In this document: piece by piece, positions 1 to 5,546 of the stretch
Numbering within the stretch: the first letter of the stretch is position 1
How the letters are laid out: each line of letters opens with the position of its first letter
NCBI GenBank assembly: GCA_023386395.1
Contig: JAEWJV010000218.1
Coordinates: 1-5,546, forward strand
Source: Bacteroidota bacterium
GTDB lineage: Bacteria > Bacteroidota > Bacteroidia > Chitinophagales > Chitinophagaceae
DNA: 5,546 bases
Direction: 5' to 3'
The notes under the pieces: model-generated
Seen by the model: only the letters and a program-made list of their open reading frames with translations
Told to the model about the DNA's origin: nothing
The model's database searches: none
Made by a program: the position numbers and the translations under genes

Positions 1-344
1 CCTATGTGTCCTGTGATACTTTTAGCTCCGCACAATATAAAAACATACCTTATCTCGATGTAACAGCTGTATATTCAAAGGAAACAAACACAATCGTGGT
101 GAATGTTATAAACCGGCACCAGGATAAAGCCATTACTGCAGATGTTATAAGCGCAACAGGTAATTTTTCCGGTAAAGCTGAAGCAAGCATCGTGAACGGT
201 GATGATCTGAAAGCTCCGTTTGATTTTGCCAAACAAGCGCAATATACTCCTGTAACAAAAGAGGCAAAGTTTAACGGAAACAAGCTCACCTATACATTTC
301 CGCCACATTCATTTACACAGATAAAGGCAGGGCTTACCAAATAG
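1..344 (+). CDS. GH51 alpha-L-arabinofuranosidase, C-terminal fragment (5' truncated by window edge)
   Basis: The open frame runs in from the left edge (first full codon at 3-5, TAT) to a TAG at 342-344, so the GTG at position 6 is an internal Val codon and not a start. The visible ~113 residues match the C-terminal beta-sandwich domain of GH51 alpha-L-arabinofuranosidases: a 'CDTFSS' stretch, then 'NIPYLDVTAVYSKETNT', 'VNVINRHQDKAI' and the closing 'FPPHSFTQIK'. The family removes terminal alpha-L-arabinofuranosyl groups from arabinoxylan or arabinan oligosaccharides. Both catalytic glutamates lie in the upstream TIM barrel, outside the window, so activity cannot be judged here. The stop is 24 bp before the GH67 start on the same strand, implying one transcript and a shared arabinoxylan substrate. 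Assignment is from recalled family sequence patterns; the fragment itself is intact and ends normally. Confidence 0.85.
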   Translation, partial: YVSCDTFSSAQYKNIPYLDVTAVYSKETNTIVVNVINRHQDKAITADVISATGNFSGKAEASIVNGDDLKAPFDFAKQAQYTPVTKEAKFNGNKLTYTFPPHSFTQIKAGLTK

Positions 345-368
345 ATTTTAATGACATAAATTACGCAG

Positions 369-2441
369 GTGAAAATAGTTTTTAATGTTTTTTTTCTCTT
401 TATGGTGATTGCCGGCCTGGCGCAGGAAGACGGCCACCAACTCTGGCTGCGCGATAAAAAAGCCAGGCCTGTAACCGTTGTTTGTTCAAAAAATTCTCCC
501 ACGTTAGCTATTGCCAGGCAGGAATTACAGAATGGCTGGCAGGGTGAATCAAATGTTTCTGTAACCCTTGCCATAAAAAAAGAGAAAGCCTTGAAAGATG
601 ATGGTTTCCGGTTAGGTAAAAACGAAGTGCTTGCTGCAACAGAGAGGGGTATTTTGTATGGTGTATATGAATTGTTGCGCCGCCAGCAAACGGGAGAGGC
701 TATTACAGGCGAAGCTGAAAAACCTTCGTATCAAATCCGTATTTTAAATCACTGGGATAATCCTAATGGTTCGGTGGAAAGAGGTTATGCAGGCAATTCT
801 ATTTTCTGGCGGAAGGGCCCGGATTCGTTAACCGTTACAGGAAATGATAAAAAGCTTTGGCAGGAATATGCGAGGGCAAATGCATCCATTGGCATCAATG
901 CTTCTGTGCTGAATAACGTAAATGCCTCACCTAAAATAATTACACCGGAATACCTTAAAAGGGTAAAGGCTATTGCCGACATATTGCGTCCGTACGGCAT
1001 TAAAGTGTATCTCTCTGTAAACTTTTCTTCTCCTTCTATACTGGGTAAATTAAAAACATCAGACCCCTTAGACACAGAAGTAATTAAATGGTGGAATGAT
1101 AAGGTAAAAGAAATCTATAGTTATGTGCCGGATTTTGGAGGCTTTCTCGTGAAAGCCAGCAGCGAAGGCCAGCCAGGCCCGCAGGATTTTGGCCGTACCC
1201 ATGCCGATGGCGCCAATTTGCTTGCCGATGCTTTGAAACCATACGGCGGCATTGTAATGTGGCGGGCATTCGTGTACAGCCCGAATGATAAAGACCGTGC
1301 AAAGCAGGCCTATAATGAGTTTATGCCGCTCGACGGGCAGTTTAGGGATAATGTGATCATACAGGTTAAAAATGGCCCGGTAGATTTTCAGCCTAGAGAG
1401 CCTTTCAGCCCTTTATTCGGAGCCATGAAGAAAACATCCGTGATGCCTGAATTACAGGTAACCATGGAATATCTCGGACACGATAAATACTTAGTGTTTT
1501 TATCAACTATGTGGGAAGAAGTTTTACAAAGCGATACTTACCAGCAGGGCGAAGGCAGCACGGTGGCGCGTTGCACAGATGGCAGTATTTACCCGCAAAA
1601 ATATACCGCTATGGCGGGCGTGGCCAATGTGGGGTTAAATACCAATTGGTGTGGCCACCAGTTTAACCAAGCCAACTGGTATGCTTTTGGGCGGCTGGCA
1701 TGGAACGTAAACCTGAAAAGCGAACAGATAGCCGATGAATGGCTGAAGCTCACTTTTTACAGTGCTCAATCTTCAAAATTGGGTGAAGCTAATTATGACG
1801 CGGACTGGTCTGCCAACTTTCTCGCACCGGTAAAACAAATGATGCTCGATAGCCGTGAAGCTGCGGTAAATTTTATGACGCCTCCCGGCCTGCACCATAT
1901 CATGTCGGCAAACGGTCATTATGGGCCTGGGCCCTGGTGGGCGCCAAAAGGTATGCGGGCAGATTGGACGCCGCCATATTATCACAAGGCAAGCAGCGAT
2001 GGTATTGGCTTCGACCGTACCAAAACCGGCAGCGACGCCGTGAGCCAGTATCATGAGCCACTGGCTTCACAGTTTAATAATGTAAATACTTGTCCTGAAA
2101 AATATTTATTGTGGTTTCATCATCTTCCCTGGGATTATAAAGTAAAAAGTAGCCGTAGTTTATGGGATGAGCTATGCTACAGGTATGACGAAGGTGTTAA
2201 CCAGGTTCGTTCATTTCAAAAGGTGTGGGACAAGGCTGGCGTTTATGTTGACAGCACCCGCTTCCTCGAAGTGCAGCGCAAATTGCGTATCCAGTGTGCG
2301 AATGCCGTTTTATGGAAAGATGCCTGCCTGTTGTATTTTCAGCAGTTCAGCAAAATGCCCATACCTTTTGAACTGGAAAGACCGGTTAATAATCTTGATG
2401 TAATGATGTATAACGACAGGGGTGATGGCCGTTCTCATTAA
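369..2441 (+). CDS. aguA: Secreted GH67 alpha-glucuronidase (xylan alpha-1,2-glucuronidase)
   Basis: A 690-aa protein of normal GH67 length. It should hydrolyse the alpha-1,2 bond between (4-O-methyl)-D-glucuronic acid and the non-reducing-end xylose of xylo-oligosaccharides. Residues 1-18 form a signal peptide ending '...AGLA' before Q19, so the enzyme is probably periplasmic. Approximate domains are an N-terminal beta domain (~25-140), a TIM barrel (~141-460) and a helical C-terminal domain (~461-685). The motif 'KASSEGQPGPQDFGRTHADG' holds Glu266, 'NGPVDFQPREPFSPLFG' holds Asp339 and 'TMEYLGH' holds Glu367. Their spacing (73 and 28 residues) equals that of Cellvibrio japonicus GlcA67A Glu292/Asp365/Glu393, the general acid and the two proposed base residues. 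The start is GTG: the only nearby upstream in-frame ATG (351) meets TAA after two codons, and the next internal ATG (402) would destroy the signal peptide. The last ~13 residues ('YNDRGDGRSH' end) look unlike the family terminus I recall. It follows the GH51 gene by 24 bp. Confidence 0.95.
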   Translation: MKIVFNVFFLFMVIAGLAQEDGHQLWLRDKKARPVTVVCSKNSPTLAIARQELQNGWQGESNVSVTLAIKKEKALKDDGFRLGKNEVLAATERGILYGVYELLRRQQTGEAITGEAEKPSYQIRILNHWDNPNGSVERGYAGNSIFWRKGPDSLTVTGNDKKLWQEYARANASIGINASVLNNVNASPKIITPEYLKRVKAIADILRPYGIKVYLSVNFSSPSILGKLKTSDPLDTEVIKWWNDKVKEIYSYVPDFGGFLVKASSEGQPGPQDFGRTHADGANLLADALKPYGGIVMWRAFVYSPNDKDRAKQAYNEFMPLDGQFRDNVIIQVKNGPVDFQPREPFSPLFGAMKKTSVMPELQVTMEYLGHDKYLVFLSTMWEEVLQSDTYQQGEGSTVARCTDGSIYPQKYTAMAGVANVGLNTNWCGHQFNQANWYAFGRLAWNVNLKSEQIADEWLKLTFYSAQSSKLGEANYDADWSANFLAPVKQMMLDSREAAVNFMTPPGLHHIMSANGHYGPGPWWAPKGMRADWTPPYYHKASSDGIGFDRTKTGSDAVSQYHEPLASQFNNVNTCPEKYLLWFHHLPWDYKVKSSRSLWDELCYRYDEGVNQVRSFQKVWDKAGVYVDSTRFLEVQRKLRIQCANAVLWKDACLLYFQQFSKMPIPFELERPVNNLDVMMYNDRGDGRSH

Positions 2442-2461
2442 ACTTAAAGATATGATACCGC

Positions 2462-2527
2462 TTACAACTGCGGCATTTGCTTTAATGTGCTTTCTCTTTG
2501 AATAAGTGTGTCTTCTATAATAATCAT
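2462..2527 (-). pseudogene. Possible decayed response-regulator N-terminus (21 codons, very tentative)
   Basis: On the minus strand an ATG at 2527-2525 reads M-I-I-I-E-D-T-L-I-Q-R-E-S-T-L-K-Q-M-P-Q and then L and TAA (2464-2462). The start 'MIIIED.L.QRE.LKQM' resembles the first beta strand, acidic pocket and first helix of receiver domains ('xxIIIEDExxxRExLKxxL') common in Bacteroidota LytTR-type regulators. It stops before the phospho-acceptor Asp could occur. If it is not chance, it is the stub of a regulator gene degraded by deletion. Twenty-one codons of AT-rich DNA can easily give such a match by chance, so this is a lead rather than a gene call. Confidence 0.12.
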
Positions 2528-2630
2528 TGTCTGCGGATGCGTTTTGATTGCCCTTTATTCCGGATAGTTCTTTTATAAAGGATAAAAATGAAATTTCATC
2601 TACAAATTCATAAAAGTTGTCGTATTTGAT

Positions 2631-2661
2631 TTTGATGAAGGAGTACAGAGTCTTATTTTCG
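2631..2661 (+). promoter_or_regulatory. Candidate Bacteroidota promoter upstream of the GH95 gene
   Basis: TTTG at 2631-2634, a 19-bp spacer, then TATTTTCG at 2654-2661. The Bacteroidota primary sigma factor prefers a -33 TTTG and a -7 TAnnTTTG, so the -33 is exact and the -7 has one mismatch (C for T at position 7). Initiation would fall near 2667-2670, leaving a ~60-nt leader before the ATG at 2729. A second TTTG at 2625-2628 would give a longer, less likely spacer of 25 bp. Pattern match only; AT-rich DNA yields such matches by chance. Confidence 0.35.
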
Positions 2662-2687
2662 TAACCGATTGCACGTATAGAATGAGG

Positions 2688-2701
2688 CTTCCGCATGGAA
2701 G
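2688..2701. repeat. Small perfect inverted repeat before the GH95 start
   Basis: CTTCC-GCAT-GGAAG is fully palindromic, with a 5-bp stem and GCAT centre. It lies 27 bp before the GH95 ATG and about 20-30 bp past the predicted transcription start, so it would sit in the 5' leader. It could be a short operator or a leader hairpin. There is no T run, so it is not an intrinsic terminator. Its short length makes chance occurrence quite possible. Confidence 0.3.
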
Positions 2702-2728
2702 TAAACAATCATTAAGCAACATACAGCC

Positions 2729-5188
2729 ATGAAGCAAATCTTATTTTCTTTTTTATATTTCGTAACTATAGCTTGCTATTCACAATCAAACTCAGATTTG
2801 AAACTCTGGTACAACCAGCCATCCGGCAACGTTTGGGAAAATGCACTGCCCGTAGGCAATGGATTCCAGGCCGCCATGGTTTATGGGAACGTGGATACAG
2901 AAACCATTCAGTTGAACGAAGGCACTGTTTGGAGCGGCAGTCCTAACCGCAATGATAACCCGCTGGCTTTCGATTCCCTGGCAGAAATACGAAAGCTTGT
3001 TTTTGAAGGAAAGCAAAAACAGGCAGAGAAACTGGCAGACAGGGTTATCATCAGCAAAAAATCGCATGGCCAAATGTTTGAACCGGTAGGCGAGTTGCAT
3101 CTCAGCTTCAATGGTCACGAAAAATATTCGGATTATTACCGTGAACTTGATCTTGAAAAAGCAATCGCCAAAACTTCTTATAAAGTGGGCGATGTTACTT
3201 ATACAAGGCAAGTGATTGCTTCTTTCCCTGACCGTGTGATTGTAGTGCACTTAACAGCCAGTAAGCCCGGCAGCCTTTCATTCGGTGCCTGTTATTCAAC
3301 CCCGCAGCCGGGTGCACAAATAAAAACAACAGCTGCAAAAGAATTAACCATCGCCGGTACCACCGTTGATCATGAAGGTGTGAAAGGCATGGTGAAATTC
3401 AAGGGTATTGCCCGTATTAAAACAGAAGGCGGCACGGTTTCATCAACTGATACATCACTGGTTGTAAGCAACGCCAATGCAGCCACCATTTATATTTCCA
3501 TTGCCACTAACTTTAATAACTATAATGATTTGGGTGGCGATGAAAATGCAAGGGCATCATCTTATCTTGATAAAGCTTTTCCAAAAGAATATGATGATAT
3601 GCTGAAAACGCATATTTCGGCCTATCAGAAATTCTTTAACCGCGTTAAGCTTGATCTTGGTGTTACGGATGCTGCAAAGCTTCCCACTGATGAAAGATTA
3701 AAGAATTTTAATTCGGTAAATGATCCGCAGTTTGTAACGCTTTACTATCAATACGGACGTTATTTATTGATCTCATCATCACAGCCGGGTGGCCAGCCTG
3801 CAACATTGCAGGGCATCTGGAATAATAAAATGTATCCGCCCTGGGATAGCAAATACACCATCAATATCAATACAGAAATGAATTATTGGCCGGCTGAAAA
3901 AACCAACCTGCCCCAAATGCATGAGCCCTTGATTAAAATGGTAAAAGAACTTGCCCTTACCGGCGAAAAAACTGCCAGGGATATGTATGGTACCCGTGGA
4001 TGGATGGCGCATCACAATACGGATATCTGGCGGATAAACGGCGGCGTTGACGGCGCTTTTTGGGGGTTATGGCCAAATGGCGGCGGATGGCTCAGCCAGC
4101 ATTTATGGGAGCATTATTTATATAACGGCGATAAAAAATACCTTGAATCTGTTTATACTGCTTTGAAGGGCGCGGCCATGTTCTATGCAGATTATTTAAT
4201 GGAACATCCCAAATATCGCTGGCTGGTTATTTGTCCCGATGAATCGCCTGAAAATGCACCCGCCGCTCATGACGGTTCTTCCATTGACGCCGGTGTAACC
4301 ATGACGAACCAGATAGTTTTCGATGTTTTTTCCAATGCTATAGAAGCTGCAAAAATTCTGAACAGGGATCAGGCTTTTGCTGATACGTTACAACAAAAAC
4401 GCAGCCGTCTTGCACCAATGCATGTGGGCCGATACAGCCAGTTACAGGAATGGCTGGATGATGTGGATGATCCGAAGGATAAGCACCGGCATATTTCACA
4501 TTTGTATGGATTATTTCCGTCTAATCAAATCTCTCCTTACCGCACGCCAGAATTATACAGCGCCGCAAAAAACACGCTGTTACAGCGTGGCGATGTTTCT
4601 ACCGGCTGGAGTATGGGCTGGAAAGTAAACTGGTGGGCTAAAATGCTCGATGGCAACCATGCCTATAAATTGATTCAAAACCAGCTTACGCCCGTGGGCA
4701 CCAATGAAGGAGGCGGTGGTACTTATAATAATTTGTTTGATGCACATGCGCCATTCCAGATTGATGGCAATTTCGGTTGTACTTCCGGCATCACAGAAAT
4801 GCTTATGCAAAGTGAAGACGGCGACTTGCAATTATTACCTGCATTACCCGATGTATGGCAATCAGCAGGCAGCATTAGCGGGTTACGTGCAAGAGGCGGC
4901 TTTGAACTGATAAGTATGGAATGGAAAGATGGGAAAGTGATGAAAGCCGTTATTAAATCAACGTTGGGCGGAAACCTTCGGTTAAGGGTGCCGAACGAAA
5001 TGAAGCTGGAGGGCGGTGCATTGAAAAACGCATCCGGAGACAATGCCAATCCGTTTTACAAAGTGGAAAAAACACCTGCGCCAATTATTTCAGACAAGGC
5101 CATAATAACGCCGCCTGATTTGAAGCAGACTTTTGTTTATGATATTCCAACGCAGGCAGGGAGGATATATATGCTGATTGCGAAATAA
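2729..5188 (+). CDS. Secreted GH95 alpha-L-galactosidase or alpha-1,2-L-fucosidase
   Basis: An 819-aa protein, full length for bacterial GH95. Residues 1-18 are a signal peptide ('...ACYS' before QSN); Cys16 is a poor lipobox, so a periplasmic soluble enzyme is more likely than a lipoprotein. The N-terminal beta super-sandwich domain (~24-275) starts 'LKLWYNQPSGNVWENALPVG' and includes 'LNEGTVWSG'. A helical linker (~285-330) leads to the (alpha/alpha)6 barrel (~331-700) and a beta C-terminus. The motif 'YTININTEMNYWPA' gives Asn379 and Asn381, matching the water-activating Asn421/Asn423 of Bifidobacterium AfcA. 'SPEN' gives the general acid Glu508 (AfcA Glu566), and 'FQIDGNFG' gives Asp679 (AfcA Asp766). 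All catalytic residues are present, so it should be an active inverting enzyme. Thr377 replaces AfcA His419, as in the L-galactosidase BACOVA_03438 (from memory). Flanking xylan enzymes support removal of L-galactose from glucuronoarabinoxylan, but alpha-1,2-fucosidase activity remains possible. No Shine-Dalgarno is visible, usual for this phylum. Confidence 0.93.
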   Translation: MKQILFSFLYFVTIACYSQSNSDLKLWYNQPSGNVWENALPVGNGFQAAMVYGNVDTETIQLNEGTVWSGSPNRNDNPLAFDSLAEIRKLVFEGKQKQAEKLADRVIISKKSHGQMFEPVGELHLSFNGHEKYSDYYRELDLEKAIAKTSYKVGDVTYTRQVIASFPDRVIVVHLTASKPGSLSFGACYSTPQPGAQIKTTAAKELTIAGTTVDHEGVKGMVKFKGIARIKTEGGTVSSTDTSLVVSNANAATIYISIATNFNNYNDLGGDENARASSYLDKAFPKEYDDMLKTHISAYQKFFNRVKLDLGVTDAAKLPTDERLKNFNSVNDPQFVTLYYQYGRYLLISSSQPGGQPATLQGIWNNKMYPPWDSKYTININTEMNYWPAEKTNLPQMHEPLIKMVKELALTGEKTARDMYGTRGWMAHHNTDIWRINGGVDGAFWGLWPNGGGWLSQHLWEHYLYNGDKKYLESVYTALKGAAMFYADYLMEHPKYRWLVICPDESPENAPAAHDGSSIDAGVTMTNQIVFDVFSNAIEAAKILNRDQAFADTLQQKRSRLAPMHVGRYSQLQEWLDDVDDPKDKHRHISHLYGLFPSNQISPYRTPELYSAAKNTLLQRGDVSTGWSMGWKVNWWAKMLDGNHAYKLIQNQLTPVGTNEGGGGTYNNLFDAHAPFQIDGNFGCTSGITEMLMQSEDGDLQLLPALPDVWQSAGSISGLRARGGFELISMEWKDGKVMKAVIKSTLGGNLRLRVPNEMKLEGGALKNASGDNANPFYKVEKTPAPIISDKAIITPPDLKQTFVYDIPTQAGRIYMLIAK

Positions 5189-5313
5189 AATGAACCTGCA
5201 TCAGTAAATAAAAAAATAACAGGAAGAAATATTACATAGTCAAAAAAGATAGCGGCAAGTCATAACATGTGAACAGCAAAGGGCGTGTGCAGCAAAACTT
5301 CATAAATTCGAAT

Positions 5314-5332
5314 AATTGTAATATTGACAATT
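5314..5332. repeat. 19-bp palindrome, possible operator before the GH8-like gene
   Basis: AATTGT at 5314-5319 and ACAATT at 5327-5332 are perfect inverted arms around a 7-nt spacer (AATATTG). The right arm overlaps the TTGACA hexamer at 5324-5329 of the promoter-like pair below. Dyads of this size and placement are typical of dimeric repressor or activator sites, but the DNA here is AT-rich and no regulator is visible in the window. The rest of the 164-bp gap (5189-5313) shows no gene, clear terminator or repeat. Confidence 0.3.
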
Positions 5333-5352
5333 TTAATCACCGGTTTTAATAT
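5324..5352 (+). promoter_or_regulatory. Sigma70-like TTGACA / TAATAT pair abutting the GH8-like start
   Basis: TTGACA (5324-5329), 17 bp, then TAATAT (5347-5352) is a perfect -35, ideal spacing and near-perfect -10 by the Escherichia coli standard. Bacteroidota primary sigma factors use a different consensus, and this pair ends right at the ATG at 5353. Transcription would begin around 5359-5360, so it could serve only the alternative start ATG at 5362, with an almost leaderless message. It may well be coincidental. Confidence 0.2.
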
Positions 5353-5546
5353 ATGTATTCCATGATACAGGTAAAGTACTTGAGAAAATGCAGGAACAAC
5401 CAAAAAGCTGGCTTGTTTATGCTATGCCTCTTTGTTTTGTTTACGAATTTTTTATTTGCTCAAAAATCAAACACGGAAAAAAGCGCTTTTTATTCCGGTG
5501 TCTATCCAAATGTTTTCAGGCAGGCAGGGTATAGCCAGGCAGATAT
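5353..5546 (+). CDS. GH8 reducing-end xylose-releasing exo-oligoxylanase, N-terminal part (cut by window edge)
   Basis: ATG at 5353 opens a frame of 64 full codons that remains open at the right edge; ATG at 5362 (residue 4) is an alternative start. Residues ~20-36 ('GLFMLCLFVLFTNFLFA') are a strong hydrophobic core ending in A before Q37, giving a signal peptide with a long basic N-region, so export to the periplasm is expected. The mature N-terminus 'SAFYSGVYPNVFRQAGYSQAD' aligns with the start of GH8 Rex enzymes such as the Bacillus halodurans exo-oligoxylanase as I remember it ('GAFYTREYRNLFKEFGYSEAEI'): AFY, Y.N.F and GYS.A.I coincide. Rex enzymes release xylose from the reducing end of xylo-oligosaccharides, fitting the GH51 and GH67 neighbours. 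The catalytic residues are beyond the window, so the family call rests on ~20 residues. The gene follows GH95 by 164 bp on the same strand. Confidence 0.7.
   Translation, partial: MYSMIQVKYLRKCRNNQKAGLFMLCLFVLFTNFLFAQKSNTEKSAFYSGVYPNVFRQAGYSQAD

Larger units (their letters stand above)
2442..2728. other. AT-rich intergenic gap between the GH67 and GH95 genes
   Basis: This 287-bp spacer carries no convincing + strand gene. I found no strong terminator: the best hairpin is the 4-bp stem CCGC/GCGG at 2458-2473, with no T run after it. A minus-strand open frame crosses the whole gap (to 2708) and continues antisense into the GH67 3' end, but it matches no protein I recognise. A different minus frame holds the short response-regulator-like peptide listed separately. 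The right half holds a promoter candidate and a small inverted repeat, so the GH95 gene may have its own promoter rather than depending wholly on the GH51-GH67 transcript. Confidence 0.6.

Noticed and set aside
6..344. Treating GTG at position 6 as the start of a 112-aa stand-alone protein
   Set aside because: The frame is open to the left edge and the sequence is the interior of a GH51 C-terminal domain, so it is a truncated gene and not a small one.
2458..2473. Hairpin after GH67 as an intrinsic terminator (CCGC/GCGG)
   Set aside because: The stem is only 4 bp with an 8-nt loop and no following T run.
2310..2708. Minus-strand 132-aa open frame as a real gene
   Set aside because: It begins at TTG, has no recognisable domain, and its 3' third is antisense to the conserved GH67 C-terminal domain.
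2593..2732. Plus-strand open stretch running into the GH95 start ('KVVVFDFDEG...') as a small overlapping gene
   Set aside because: It lacks a plausible start codon, matches no family I know, and its end overlap with the GH95 ATG is explained by chance.
2729..2782. GH95 as a surface lipoprotein (Cys16 in 'VTIAC')
   Set aside because: The -3 residue would be Thr rather than Leu, Val or Ile, and no acidic lipoprotein export signal follows the Cys; cleavage before Gln19 by signal peptidase I fits better.
2792..3250. Minus-strand 152-aa open frame inside the GH95 gene
   Set aside because: It is fully antisense to strongly conserved GH95 coding sequence and resembles no protein; a shadow frame.

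Overview
The window looks like part of a plant-polysaccharide utilisation locus from a Bacteroidota genome, most likely a Chitinophagaceae-type soil or plant-associated bacterium. This rests on Bacteroidota-style signal peptides ending in '...AQ' or '...SQ', the absence of clear Shine-Dalgarno sites, moderate GC with AT-rich gaps, and the protein families themselves. The species assignment is inference. Every gene I can support lies on the + strand.

Layout: (1) 1-344 is the 3' end of a GH51 alpha-L-arabinofuranosidase whose catalytic part lies outside the window. (2) 369-2441 is a complete secreted GH67 alpha-glucuronidase, 24 bp downstream and surely co-transcribed with it. (3) 2442-2728 is a 287-bp AT-rich gap with a candidate Bacteroidota promoter, a small inverted repeat just before the next gene, and a weak minus-strand trace that may be a decayed response-regulator fragment. 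(4) 2729-5188 is a complete secreted GH95 enzyme (819 aa). (5) 5189-5352 is a 164-bp gap with a 19-bp palindrome overlapping a TTGACA/TAATAT promoter-like pair. (6) 5353 to the right edge is the first 64 codons of a further secreted protein, whose mature N-terminus matches GH8 reducing-end xylose-releasing exo-oligoxylanases.

Together the enzymes look like a periplasmic finishing set for decorated xylo-oligosaccharides from glucuronoarabinoxylan. GH51 would remove arabinose, GH67 would remove (4-O-methyl)glucuronic acid from the non-reducing-end xylose, and GH8 would shorten the backbone from the reducing end. The GH95 protein is the interesting member. GH95 is best known for alpha-1,2-L-fucosidases, but this one has Thr at the position that, as I recall, separates the Bacteroides ovatus xylan-locus alpha-L-galactosidase (Thr) from the bifidobacterial fucosidase AfcA (His). 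The xylan context and this residue both point to removal of L-galactose caps from complex xylans. I see no wholly new system, transporter, SusC/SusD pair, RNA gene, mobile element or CRISPR array in the window.
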